NCBI RefSeq assembly: GCF_938015485.1
Contig: NZ_CALLVU010000052.1
Span: forward strand, 1 to 44,570
Direction of reading: 5' to 3'
DNA: 44,570 bases
Origin: an uncultured Lachnoanaerobaculum sp.
Lineage (GTDB): Bacteria > Bacillota > Clostridia > Lachnospirales > Lachnospiraceae
Part shown: positions 34,485-42,839 of the stretch, piece by piece
Layout of the letters: the number at the start of each line of letters is the position of its first letter
Position numbering within the stretch: position 1 is the first letter of the stretch
Translations under genes and position numbers: made by a program
The notes under the pieces: model-generated
What the model saw: only the letters and a program-made list of their open reading frames with translations
Told to the model about the DNA's origin: nothing
The model's database searches: none

Positions 34485-34569
34485 TCATTACATGATGATT
34501 ATAGTATCAAGCGGTAAGGACGAAAAAGAGGCACAGGAAGGACTTGATTTATTTCAGCAATATCAGTAA
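34483..34569 (+). pseudogene. 3' remnant of another lipoprotein paralogue
   Basis: Directly after the preceding stop, an open frame reads DHYMMIIVSSGKDEKEAQEG and ends LDLFQQYQ. It aligns with the C-terminal strand-helix of the neighbouring lipoproteins (for example HVAVIEVNSQDAQSIENCL). It has no start or ribosome binding site, so it is the leftover 3' end of a paralogue lost by deletion or recombination. Confidence 0.7.
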
Positions 34570-34630
34570 ATAAAATGAAAATTATGTGGTATACTAAAGA
34601 CGAAAATATATTCCGGATATAGGAGGAAAA

Positions 34631-35263
34631 ATGAAGAAAAATTTTAAACTTATAATTATGGGTGTTGCAGTGTTGTCTGTACTTTATATAACGGCTTGCG
34701 CCCGTAAAGATAAAGCAAAAGAGAGTGCACAATCGGATAAGGATATAGTGGTAAAGTCTTTTTCAGATGACAAAAAGAATACTGAGCTTGACGGTACAAT
34801 CGACGGAGAAGTGTATACCAACAGTGTATTTAATATTAAGTTTGATGCAAAAGCTGTAAATATGGAGATGACAAGTGCAGCAGAGATTAATGCTATGAGT
34901 TTAAGTCATAATGATTACTCATTAAAGATGGAGGCACAAAGCAGCGATTCGGGAAGTAGGGTGAATTTTACAGTCTTGGATGACGGTACCGATGTAGGGG
35001 CGTATATAGATGAAGATATTGCTACAATAAAAGAGGAAAATAAAGGACTTGGTGATGAAAATGTAAAAGTGGAAAACTCTACTATAAACTTCCTCGGTGA
35101 GGATGTAGAGTCTCTTCACGCAGAGCTTACTTCGGGAAGTGTGACATATTATCGTACAAAAGTATTCTTACAGTCGGACAATCATGTGGCTGTAATAGAA
35201 GTAAATTCACAAGATGCACAGAGTATTGAGAATTGCCTTGGATCATTTACAAAGGCGGAGTAA
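34631..35263 (+). CDS. Tandem-family lipoprotein, single domain
   Basis: A lipoprotein of 210 residues with a signal peptide MKKNFKLIIMGVAVLSVLYI ending at lipobox ITAC. The mature protein has a short polar linker, then the family core GEVYTNSVFNIKFDAKAVNM, and a C-terminal KVFLQSDNHVAVIEVNSQDA followed by a helix ending FTKAE. AGGAGG lies six bases before the ATG. The first ~35 coding bases are nearly the same as in the next two genes. It belongs to the array at 33-37.6 kb; function unknown. Confidence 0.8.
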   Translation: MKKNFKLIIMGVAVLSVLYITACARKDKAKESAQSDKDIVVKSFSDDKKNTELDGTIDGEVYTNSVFNIKFDAKAVNMEMTSAAEINAMSLSHNDYSLKMEAQSSDSGSRVNFTVLDDGTDVGAYIDEDIATIKEENKGLGDENVKVENSTINFLGEDVESLHAELTSGSVTYYRTKVFLQSDNHVAVIEVNSQDAQSIENCLGSFTKAE

Positions 35264-35284
35264 ATTATTATATAAAGGAGAAAA

Positions 35285-35917
35285 ATGAAGAAAAATTTTA
35301 AGCTTATAATGGCAGGTGTAGTTATTTTGTCGGCACTTTCCATAACTGCTTGTAAAGATAAGTCTGAGAGCAAAGTTGAAAGTAAGACAGAGAGTCCTGT
35401 CGCAAGTACTGTAGAGAGCACCGCTGAGAGAGTAAGCAATGAAGATTTAAACGGTACATATGACGGCAGTGTATATACCAATAAAGTATTTAATATAAAG
35501 TTTGATGCTAAAACTGTAAATATGGAGATGGTAAGTGCCGAGGACCTTAGCGATATGCAAAAGAAGACTCATGATGACACATTGAAGATGTATGCACATG
35601 ATACTGCAAACAGCAGCTCGGTATTATTCGGACTTGTAAATATAACCTCGGATTTAAAGGCCTATATAGACGGAAATATAGCAAGAATTAATAAGGATAA
35701 TGAGGGTGCAGGAGATATTAAGGCTGAAAGTACCACTATAAAATTTTTGGGTCAGGATGCTCCTTGTATAAATGCAAAGTTGACCGCAAACGGTGTTACA
35801 CAGTATCACACACAGGTATTTTTAGAGTCCGGAAAGGATGTATCAGTTATAGTTATAAATGCTAAAGACGAAAAGGTTGTTAAAGACTGTTTGAACGCCT
35901 TTACAAAAGCGAAGTAA
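35285..35917 (+). CDS. Tandem-family lipoprotein, single domain
   Basis: A 210-residue lipoprotein, 21 bases after the previous gene and probably in the same transcript. The signal peptide ends at SITAC. A Ser/Glu/Thr-rich linker (VESKTESPVASTVESTAE) precedes the core GSVYTNKVFNIKFDAKTVNM. The C-terminal unit is QVFLESGKDVSVIVINAKDE with a helix ending FTKAK. It is closest in sequence to the genes on either side, indicating recent duplication. Function unknown. Confidence 0.8.
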   Translation: MKKNFKLIMAGVVILSALSITACKDKSESKVESKTESPVASTVESTAERVSNEDLNGTYDGSVYTNKVFNIKFDAKTVNMEMVSAEDLSDMQKKTHDDTLKMYAHDTANSSSVLFGLVNITSDLKAYIDGNIARINKDNEGAGDIKAESTTIKFLGQDAPCINAKLTANGVTQYHTQVFLESGKDVSVIVINAKDEKVVKDCLNAFTKAK

Positions 35918-35993
35918 CTTGGAGTATATATGTTTTGGGATAAGATAAATCACACGACTGTATAAAAAGAGTTGATTATATTCAGGAGGAAAA

Positions 35994-36680
35994 ATGAGAA
36001 AAAATTTTAAACTTATAATGATCGGTATTTTGACTGTATCCGCACTGTCCGTTACAGCTTGCGGCGGTAAAGGGGACAAGGCGGAGACTACAGCTGAAAG
36101 TACTGTAGAGAGCACGGTGGCAACTACCGAAGGGAGTAGTGAGACAGCTGCCGAGAGCACTACGGAAAGTGCCGGTGAGATTTCAAGTGCCGCAGCAGCA
36201 GATATAAAGGGTTCACTTAACGGCGATGTGTATACAAATGATGAATTCAATATAAAGTTTGATGCCAAGGCGGGCGGCATGGTAATGGCAGGCTCTGAAG
36301 AGTTCAACGCTATGAGATCAATGTCAAATGATGATACATTGGAGATGTATGCATATGACGACAGTTATACAAAAATAGTGATGTTCGGTGTTTTGAAGGA
36401 TAACACGGATATTAAATCTTATATAGATGAAAATATAGCCACAATAAAGAAAGACAATGAGGGAATAGGAGAGAACAATATCAAGGTGGAAAGTTCTACT
36501 CTAAAGTTCTTGGGAGAAGATGCTCCATGTCTTAATGCACAGTTGACTTCAGGCGGTGTAACAGAGTACCATACACAGGTATTTATAAAGTCCGGAGACC
36601 ATGTAGCGGTAATAGCAGTAAACGGTTTGGATGAGCAGAGTACAAAGGACTGCTTAGCTATGTTTACGAAAGCAAAATAA
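35994..36680 (+). CDS. Tandem-family lipoprotein, single domain
   Basis: A 228-residue lipoprotein. The signal peptide MRKNFKLIMIGILTVSALSV ends at VTAC. It has a longer Thr/Ser/Glu-rich linker (TTAESTVESTVATTEGSSE), followed by the core GDVYTNDEFNIKFDAKAGGM and a C-terminal QVFIKSGDHVAVIAVNGLDE with FTKAK at the end. AGGAGGAAAA precedes the ATG. The linker probably spans the cell wall. Function unknown. Confidence 0.8.
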   Translation: MRKNFKLIMIGILTVSALSVTACGGKGDKAETTAESTVESTVATTEGSSETAAESTTESAGEISSAAAADIKGSLNGDVYTNDEFNIKFDAKAGGMVMAGSEEFNAMRSMSNDDTLEMYAYDDSYTKIVMFGVLKDNTDIKSYIDENIATIKKDNEGIGENNIKVESSTLKFLGEDAPCLNAQLTSGGVTEYHTQVFIKSGDHVAVIAVNGLDEQSTKDCLAMFTKAK

Positions 36681-36848
36681 AGTTTTAAAGGGTAAATTTT
36701 AAGTTTTTACATTAGTATCTTAACAATTAAGCAAAGCCGGGTTAAAAAAATATTTACATTTTAATTACATTGTTGTAATATTTTATCATAAAGCAATCAC
36801 ACAAAAATTTTACTATATGTAAAAAAGTATATTACATGGAGTATTGAT

Positions 36849-37589
36849 ATGAAAAAAAATATTTTTATACCTTTATTGTTTTTAACAGTGGTGATGACTG
36901 CCTGCAGTAACGGTGCCAAGAGTGAAACTACGGCAAGTACAACTACGGCGGCAGAGACTACCACAGTTGCGACTACGACTACCGAAGCTCCTACTACAGC
37001 CGAGACTACAACTCAGGCGGCGGTAATTGAGGAAGAGAGTCATGCAGAGGACGATATACAGTTTTACAGAGGAAAAAAAGAAAACAATGTATATACCAAC
37101 AGCGTCTTCAATATCAAGTTTGATGCGCCTGCCAACGGCTATAAGATGCAAAGCAGAGACAATATCGCACAGATGAGAGATATTTTTATCAAGCAGGCAG
37201 GTATGTCACAGGAAGAGGCGGATAGCAGTATATATATGGATGTATATGCTACCAGTGAGAACGGCAAGGGTGTCAGCAGTGTGAATGTAGTTATAGAGAA
37301 GATGGGTACACCTTTTGAAAATGAGACCGAGCTTGAAAAGGTAGTGGATAAGCTGCAAAGTCAATACAAGGCTGCCGGTATGGTAAATGTAAGCGTTGAG
37401 AGCGATAAGGCAAGGTTCAACGGTAAGGAGACTATTGCACTGAACGCTACAGATACAAGCGGAAATTACACCGTATACAGAAAGCAGATTTATATCAAGT
37501 CCGGAAACTTTATGGCTATCATTACAGCGAGCAGTACTTCAGAGGAGAAGGCACAGAAAGCACTTGACGGATTTACAAGTTTGAATTAA
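36849..37589 (+). CDS. Tandem-family lipoprotein with Thr-rich linker
   Basis: A 246-residue lipoprotein. The signal peptide (MKKNIFIPLLFLTVVM) ends at MTAC. The linker of about 40 residues is mostly Thr, Ala and Glu (TTTAAETTTVATTTTEAP), likely an extended wall-spanning stalk. The core NNVYTNSVFNIKFDAPANGY and C-terminal QIYIKSGNFMAIITASSTSE place it in the same family, though it is more diverged and its start differs from the three upstream genes. It lies after a 168-base A/T-rich gap and may have its own promoter. The ribosome binding site (TGGAG) is weaker. A terminator follows. Confidence 0.8.
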   Translation: MKKNIFIPLLFLTVVMTACSNGAKSETTASTTTAAETTTVATTTTEAPTTAETTTQAAVIEEESHAEDDIQFYRGKKENNVYTNSVFNIKFDAPANGYKMQSRDNIAQMRDIFIKQAGMSQEEADSSIYMDVYATSENGKGVSSVNVVIEKMGTPFENETELEKVVDKLQSQYKAAGMVNVSVESDKARFNGKETIALNATDTSGNYTVYRKQIYIKSGNFMAIITASSTSEEKAQKALDGFTSLN

Positions 37590-37591
37590 AC

Positions 37592-37625
37592 AAAAAAGTA
37601 TAGTCTTTTGCGGCTATACTTTTTT
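37592..37625 (+). terminator. Terminator after the lipoprotein array
   Basis: The stem AAAAGTATAG / CTATACTTTT with a ten-base loop is followed by further T. The A-run on the other side would let it work on both strands. Confidence 0.85.
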
Positions 37626-37687
37626 ATTGCTTTTATTTATTTGAAATTTGTTCTAAAATAAAGTGATATGTATAAAGAGGTAAAACT

Positions 37688-38347
37688 ATGAAGAACCGGC
37701 AGATTTCAGAGTCCATAGCGGTCGGCATATTTTTGGCACTTTCAGGCGGATTTATGGATGCATATTCATATATAAACCGTGGAAAGGTTTTTGCAAATGC
37801 CGAGACGGGAAATATTATATTGATGGCACTTAAGGTATGTGAGGGCAAGTTTTTTGAAGCTGTCAATTATCTGATACCTATAGTATCGTTTGCTGTAGGT
37901 GTGGGCATATGTGAGATGATAAAGTATAGAAAAGAAAGAATCAATATGATACATTGGAGGCAGATACTGGTACTGTTTGAGATATTTGCATTTATCTTAG
38001 TGGGATTTTTGCCGCAGGAAATGAACAGGGTTGCCAATTCCATAATATCTATGATATCGGGAATACAGTTTGCCACATTTCCTAAGATAAGAGGTACAGC
38101 TATGGCTACCACCATGTGTACAGGTAATTTAAAGACCGGAACCCAGAATATGTATCGCGGAATAAAGACGGGGGACAAATCCGCTATAGAAAAGGGACTT
38201 TATTACTATATATGTATACTGGTATTTATATTGGGAACCACGGTAGGATATTTTGCAGTGAAGCTTATGGCTGAAAAGGCAATCTTTTTAGCAGCGCTTG
38301 CAATGATAAATATTTTTATAATGATGTTCAAAGAATTTGAAGATTGA
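37688..38347 (+). CDS. DUF1275 (YoaK-like) membrane protein
   Basis: A 219-residue integral membrane protein of the YoaK/DUF1275 family, with about six helices. Typical segments are LSGGFMDAYSYINRGKVFAN, AETGNIILMAL, ISMISGIQFATF and TTMCTGNLKTGTQ. Family members are widespread and have no established substrate. It is the first gene of a collinear group. The aldo/keto reductase starts 17 bases after its stop. Confidence 0.87.
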   Translation: MKNRQISESIAVGIFLALSGGFMDAYSYINRGKVFANAETGNIILMALKVCEGKFFEAVNYLIPIVSFAVGVGICEMIKYRKERINMIHWRQILVLFEIFAFILVGFLPQEMNRVANSIISMISGIQFATFPKIRGTAMATTMCTGNLKTGTQNMYRGIKTGDKSAIEKGLYYYICILVFILGTTVGYFAVKLMAEKAIFLAALAMINIFIMMFKEFED

Positions 38348-38364
38348 TTTGAAGGGAGATCTTT

Positions 38365-39363
38365 ATGTATTATGCAAATGAAGACAGATATGAGAAGATG
38401 AGATACGCGTACTGCGGAAACAGCGGACTGAAGTTGCCGCTTGTATCTTTGGGACTTTGGCACAATTTCGGTGATCACTCAAATCTTGAAAATATGAAGG
38501 AGATCATATTTACGGCGTTTGACAACGGTATCACACATTTTGACCTTGCCAACAACTACGGTCCGGCTCCGGGAAGTGCTGAAAAAAATTTCGGCATTAT
38601 CCTGAAAGAAGACATGGGAAAGTACAGAGATGAGCTGCTTATCAGTACAAAGGCGGGCTACACTATGTGGGACGGACCTTACGGAGATTTCGGCAGCAGA
38701 AAATATCTTATTGCAAGTATTGACCAAAGCTTAAAGAGAATGGGACTTGAGTATGTGGACATATTCTATCACCACAGAATGGATAAGAACACACCGCTTG
38801 AAGAGACCTGTGGAGCGTTGGCACAGATAGTAAACAGCGGTAAGGCACTGTATGTCGGACTGTCAAACTATGACGGTGAGACCTTGGAGCAGGCTACAAA
38901 GATTCTTAGCGAGCTTCATGTGCCTTTCATTATCAATCAAAACAGATATTCAATCTTTGACAGAACTGTTGAGAACAACGGTCTTAAAGATATGGCGGAA
39001 AAGCTGAATAAGGGAATTATTTCATTCAGTCCGCTTGCACAGGGACTTCTGACGGACAGATACTTAAACGGCGTGCCGGGTGACAGCAGAATAGCAACCG
39101 ACGGAAGATTTTTAAAGACTGATAATCTTACAGATAAGAAATTAAACGCCATAAGAGAGCTTAACGAGATGGCAAAGTCAAGAGAGCAAAGTCTTGCACA
39201 GATGGCTCTGGCTTGGGTATTAAAAGACGGTATTGTGACATCCGTACTGATAGGTGCATCAAAGTTCGAGCAGGTGCTTGACAATATAGCGGCTATAAAG
39301 GATACAAAGTTTAGTGATGAGGAATTAAAAAAGATAGATAAGATAGTTAAGGACAATGAATAA
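38365..39363 (+). CDS. Aldo/keto reductase, YghZ / Kv-beta type
   Basis: An NADPH-dependent TIM-barrel oxidoreductase of 332 residues, in the branch with YghZ (L-glyceraldehyde 3-phosphate reductase) and Kv channel beta subunits. It has FDLANNYGPAPGSAE with the catalytic Asp and Tyr, then LISTKAGYTMWDGPYG with the Lys, and DIFYHHRMDKNTPLEET. The cofactor end is SVLIGASKFEQVLDN. AAGGGAGATC precedes the ATG. Its last 8 bases overlap the first chromate-transporter gene, so the genes are cotranscribed. The substrate is not predictable. Confidence 0.9.
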   Translation: MYYANEDRYEKMRYAYCGNSGLKLPLVSLGLWHNFGDHSNLENMKEIIFTAFDNGITHFDLANNYGPAPGSAEKNFGIILKEDMGKYRDELLISTKAGYTMWDGPYGDFGSRKYLIASIDQSLKRMGLEYVDIFYHHRMDKNTPLEETCGALAQIVNSGKALYVGLSNYDGETLEQATKILSELHVPFIINQNRYSIFDRTVENNGLKDMAEKLNKGIISFSPLAQGLLTDRYLNGVPGDSRIATDGRFLKTDNLTDKKLNAIRELNEMAKSREQSLAQMALAWVLKDGIVTSVLIGASKFEQVLDNIAAIKDTKFSDEELKKIDKIVKDNE

Positions 39364-39913
39364 AAAAGTCCTTATCAAGCTTTTTTTGTCAACGCTGTAT
39401 CTAAGTGCATTCACCTTCGGCGGCGGATATGTGATAGTCACTCTGATGAAAAATAAATTCGTAGATGAATGTCATTGGATTGAAGAAGAAGAGATGCTTG
39501 ATTTGGTGTCCATTGCACAGTCAGCTCCCGGAGCTATTGCAGTCAATGGTGCAATAGTGGTAGGATATAAGCTTGCAGGAATAATCGGAGTATTGGTGGC
39601 GACCGTTGCCACTGTTATTCCGCCCTTTCTTATAATATCCTTTATATCGGTGTTCTATACATTGTTTAGAGAAAACAGATTTATAGCTTATATGCTTGAC
39701 GGTATGCAGGCAGGTGTGGGAGCCGTGATAGCTTCAGTCAGTATTCAGATGGGATTTGATATCGTAAAGGAAAACAAAATGAATTTTTTTGTAATGGCGG
39801 CAGTTTTTGTACTGAGTATGTATTTTAAAATAAATATAATATATATTATTTTGCTGTGCATTCTTATAGGCGTTATAAAGACTTTAGTACAAGCCGGAAA
39901 GAAGGCCGTATGA
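39356..39913 (+). CDS. Chromate transporter family protein, half-size subunit 1
   Basis: A 185-residue membrane protein with one CHR domain. It has the conserved FTFGGGYVIVTLM near the N-terminus and AQSAPGAIAVNGAIVVGYKL in the middle. Half-size CHR proteins come in adjacent pairs that work together, matching the two halves of ChrA. Chromate or sulfate-related anion efflux is proven for some members only. The start overlaps the reductase stop, and the stop overlaps the next start as ATGA. Confidence 0.9.
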   Translation: MNKKVLIKLFLSTLYLSAFTFGGGYVIVTLMKNKFVDECHWIEEEEMLDLVSIAQSAPGAIAVNGAIVVGYKLAGIIGVLVATVATVIPPFLIISFISVFYTLFRENRFIAYMLDGMQAGVGAVIASVSIQMGFDIVKENKMNFFVMAAVFVLSMYFKINIIYIILLCILIGVIKTLVQAGKKAV

Positions 39914-40467
39914 TTTATCTGAAACTTTTTATAAGCTTTCTTAAGATAGGTGCGTTCAGTTTCGGAGGAGGTTATGCCGCTATGCCGCTTATAGAGAGCG
40001 AAGTGGTGAACACAAATCACTGGCTGAGTGCGGCCGAGTTTGGAGACCTTATCACAATATCACAGATGACACCCGGTCCTATTGCGATAAATTCCGCTAC
40101 ATTTGTCGGGATAAGGATTGCAGGAGTCTTCGGTGCAATGGTGGCGACTTTAGGCTGTATATTGCCGGCTTTGATACTTGTGACAGTGATAGCATGGCTT
40201 TATATGAAGTACAAAAAAATGTCTATGTTACAGTCGATACTTGCCGTCTTACGACCGGCTGTAGTTGCGATGATTGCAATATCCGGTGTGAAGATACTGA
40301 TGCAGGCATTCGGGCTTGATATGATGACAATAAAGAGTATCAGATTGCATATGATTGTGATATTTTGTGTATGCATGGTACTTTTGATAAAATATAATAA
40401 AAATCCGATATCGGTAATGGTTTTTGCAGGGGTGTTAAACCTCTTGTACAATGTTTTAACAGACTAA
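39910..40467 (+). CDS. Chromate transporter family protein, half-size subunit 2
   Basis: Second half-size CHR protein, 185 residues. I place the start at ATG 39910 (MIYLKLFISFLKIGAFSFGG), which overlaps the previous stop by four bases; a longer frame reads into the upstream gene. It carries FSFGGGYAAMPLIESEVV and ISQMTPGPIAINSATFVG, the paired motifs of the family. It is expected to form a heterodimer with subunit 1. galT follows after 29 bases. Confidence 0.9.
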   Translation: MIYLKLFISFLKIGAFSFGGGYAAMPLIESEVVNTNHWLSAAEFGDLITISQMTPGPIAINSATFVGIRIAGVFGAMVATLGCILPALILVTVIAWLYMKYKKMSMLQSILAVLRPAVVAMIAISGVKILMQAFGLDMMTIKSIRLHMIVIFCVCMVLLIKYNKNPISVMVFAGVLNLLYNVLTD

Positions 40468-40496
40468 AAATATATAAGGAGCGTTTTAGAAACAAG

Positions 40497-41984
40497 ATGA
40501 TAAACAGACTTATAAATGAGCTTATGCATTATGCTTTATGTGAGCATTTGGTGGATGAAGATGACAGAGTATTTGTGACAAACAGTTTACTTGATTTGTT
40601 CAATCAGGTGGAGTTTCATGAAGAAGAAATCAAGGAAGAAAGAGTGCTGGCGGATATTCTAAAGGATATGTGTGACTTTGCTCTGAAAGAGGGAATTATA
40701 GATGATGACAGTGTGACTGTGACAGACCTATTTGATACAAAAATTATGGGGCTTTTGACACCGATGCCGTCCACAGTAAGGAGAGTATTTAAGGAAATAT
40801 ACGGTGTGGACAGCAAGCTTGCAACGGATTATTTTTATAAGCTTAGTAAGAGGTCAAACTATATAAGAGTTGACCGTATAGAAAAGGATGAAAAGTGGGT
40901 GACAGATACAGCCTACGGACCTATTGATATCACTATCAATCTTTCAAAGCCTGAAAAGGACCCCAGAGATATTGCAAAAGCCGGAGCGGCGAAAAAGTCA
41001 GGCTATCCAAGTTGCTTACTTTGTATGGAGAACGAGGGCTATGCCGGAACATTCTCACATCCTGCAAGGCAAAATCTCAGAGTGATTCCTATAGCATTGG
41101 ACGGCGAGGATTACTTTTTACAGTATTCACCATATGTGTACTACAATGAACACTGTATTATCTTCAACAAAGAACATAAGCCGATGAGAATTGACAGAGC
41201 GGTATTTAAGAAGCTGCTTGAGTTTGTAAAGCTTTTCCCACATTATACTGCAGGTTCAAATGCAGACCTTCCTATAGTAGGAGGTTCTATACTAAGTCAT
41301 GACCATTTTCAGGGAGGCGGATATGTATTTGCAATGGCAAAGGCGCCTTATGACAGGAAATTTGTACTTAAAGGTTATGAGGATTTGAATGCAGGTATTG
41401 TAAAATGGCCTATGTCCGTTATCAGACTTCAGGGTAAGGATATTGACAGAATAGTACAGGCGGCCGACCACATTTTATCAAGTTGGAGAGCATACAGTGA
41501 CGAGGCGGCTTTCATATTCAGTGAGACTGAAGGCACACCTCACAATACCATAACACCTATTGCAAGGATGCATAAAGATTTGTATGAACTTGACCTTGTG
41601 CTTAGAAATAATATCACTACAGAGAAGAGCCCTTGGGGTGTATACCATCCTTCTGCTGACCTTCACCATATAAAGAAAGAAAACATAGGTCTGATTGAGG
41701 TTATGGGACTTGCGGTACTGCCTGCCAGACTGAAAAGAGAGATGGAAGAACTTGAGGAGTATATACTTGAAAATAAGGATATCCGCAGCAATGAAGTGTT
41801 AAAAAAGCATGCAGACTGGGTGGATGAGTGGATAAGCAACTACAATATAGAAAAAGAAAACATTCACAGCATTGTTCAGGCGGAAATCAGCAAGGTATTT
41901 GTAAAAGTACTTGAGTGTGCCGGAGTTTATAAAAGGGACGAAGAAGGACAGGAAGCATTTGACAGGTTTATAAAGACATTGTAA
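40497..41984 (+). CDS. galT: Galactose-1-phosphate uridylyltransferase, class II
   Basis: UDP-glucose:hexose-1-phosphate uridylyltransferase of the Leloir pathway, 495 residues, the length of the Firmicutes class II form, not the shorter E. coli type. The catalytic region SILSHDHFQGGGYVFAM has the active-site H268-D-H270-F-Q272. Further family segments are YSPYVYYNEHCIIFN and SPWGVYHPSADLHHIKKENI. The ribosome binding site AAGGAG lies somewhat far (about 15 bases) from the ATG. No other Leloir genes are beside it. It ends the DUF1275-reductase-CHR-CHR-galT run and is followed by a terminator. Confidence 0.95.
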   Translation: MINRLINELMHYALCEHLVDEDDRVFVTNSLLDLFNQVEFHEEEIKEERVLADILKDMCDFALKEGIIDDDSVTVTDLFDTKIMGLLTPMPSTVRRVFKEIYGVDSKLATDYFYKLSKRSNYIRVDRIEKDEKWVTDTAYGPIDITINLSKPEKDPRDIAKAGAAKKSGYPSCLLCMENEGYAGTFSHPARQNLRVIPIALDGEDYFLQYSPYVYYNEHCIIFNKEHKPMRIDRAVFKKLLEFVKLFPHYTAGSNADLPIVGGSILSHDHFQGGGYVFAMAKAPYDRKFVLKGYEDLNAGIVKWPMSVIRLQGKDIDRIVQAADHILSSWRAYSDEAAFIFSETEGTPHNTITPIARMHKDLYELDLVLRNNITTEKSPWGVYHPSADLHHIKKENIGLIEVMGLAVLPARLKREMEELEEYILENKDIRSNEVLKKHADWVDEWISNYNIEKENIHSIVQAEISKVFVKVLECAGVYKRDEEGQEAFDRFIKTL

Positions 41985-42031
41985 ATCGTGAATAATAAAA
42001 TATTAAGTTTATATTTATAAATCGTGATTGT

Positions 42032-42078
42032 AAGTCAATACTCTAATCATATATAATTAGAGTGTTGGCTTATTTTTT
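42032..42078 (+). terminator. Terminator after galT
   Basis: The stem AAGTCAATACTCTAAT / ATTAGAGTGTTGGCTT is 16 bp with two G-T pairs and loop CATATATA. It is followed by ATTTTTTAT. Confidence 0.85.
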
Positions 42079-42084
42079 ATAAAA

Positions 42085-42839
42085 AATATGATAAGCCGTT
42101 AAGAAGCCATATCCTTGTATTTGAAAGAAGCGTTATGGGAGAGACATTGATTAGATTGTCTATGAAAGAGAGAAAATCTCAAAAAAATAGATGCGACATA
42201 TTTTAATCAGACAGATTTGACTGTAAGAAATATCATGTGTGACAGCCTTGTAAATGAGAGTATATCAAAGAGTATGGATTCATTGTCTTCTATGAAAGAT
42301 ATAATATCAGCAGAGCGGATAGATGAAAATATCAAAAGAATGCATATAGTATTGATAGGTATAAAAGAACTTACAGATACATTATTAAAGTTCATTGCAA
42401 ATGATATGACTACAAAGCTCACAGAGGATACACTTATAAGTATAATGGATTATGATGCCGATACCAAGATAGAAAAGCTGTTTGCAGAAAAAAAGGACTA
42501 TTTGAATAAAAAGTTTGAAGAGTTTAAAGAATTGGAAGAAATCATGAAAACGAGTAATGAGAAGTTTGGGACAGAGTTTTGTAAATTTTTGAAAGCCAAT
42601 CCTGTACTTAATTTTCTTTCAAGCCTTGAGCATAAAAGATGGTGTAACAGCTATTATACAATGAACTTTGTATACGGAGAAAAAAAGGATGAGAACCTGA
42701 AGACAATCCGTGTCTGATAGATGATTGGAACAGAGTACCGGGTGATAAGTTTGATGTATGCCATACGGAGTATGATTTGTTATCGGTGTTTACTTTGTTT
42801 TTGGGAGAAGATTGTAATGGAAAAAGAAAGGAAGCATAG
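42085..42839 (+). pseudogene. Broken gene: Rossmann-like segment plus C-terminal RyR domain
   Basis: Three consecutive frames join into one protein if two single-base changes are reversed. Piece one (from about 42085) reads HILVFERSVMGETLIRLSMK, like the first strand, loop and helix of a TrkA-N/Castor-type Rossmann fold. It has no start codon and abuts the galT terminator, so the 5' end is missing. At the seven-A run 42181-42187, removing one A joins SQKIDATYFNQTDLTVRNIM in the main frame. At 42705/42706, adding one base after ACA gives KTHPCLIDDWNRV in place of an early stop. The restored C-terminus, LEHKRWCNSYYTMNFVYG then KTHPCLIDDW, matches the RyR repeat pattern E-H-x-x-W, Y-G, K-x-H-P. 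It ends at 42839, 23 bases inside the TIR gene, so the two were coupled. Sequencing error at a contig end is an alternative to real decay. Confidence 0.62.

Larger units (their letters stand above)
34621..36025 (+). repeat. Three near-identical gene-start repeats in the lipoprotein array
   Basis: At 34621, 35275 and 35984 a segment of about 35 bases covering the ribosome binding site, start codon and signal-peptide start is almost unchanged (AGGAGGAAAAATGA, then AAATTTTAAACTTATAAT). The rest of the genes has diverged much more. Such DNA identity suits recent duplication and gene conversion between copies. Confidence 0.65.

Noticed and set aside
36940..37030. ACT/ACA-rich stretch as a phase-variable microsatellite
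   Set aside because: Codons for Thr, Ala and Glu are mixed, with no long perfect unit that would slip. It is a low-complexity protein linker.
42217..42717. Stand-alone 166-residue hypothetical gene
   Set aside because: Its TTG start has no ribosome binding site, and both ends continue as related protein sequence in other frames. It is better explained as the middle of a broken RyR-domain gene.
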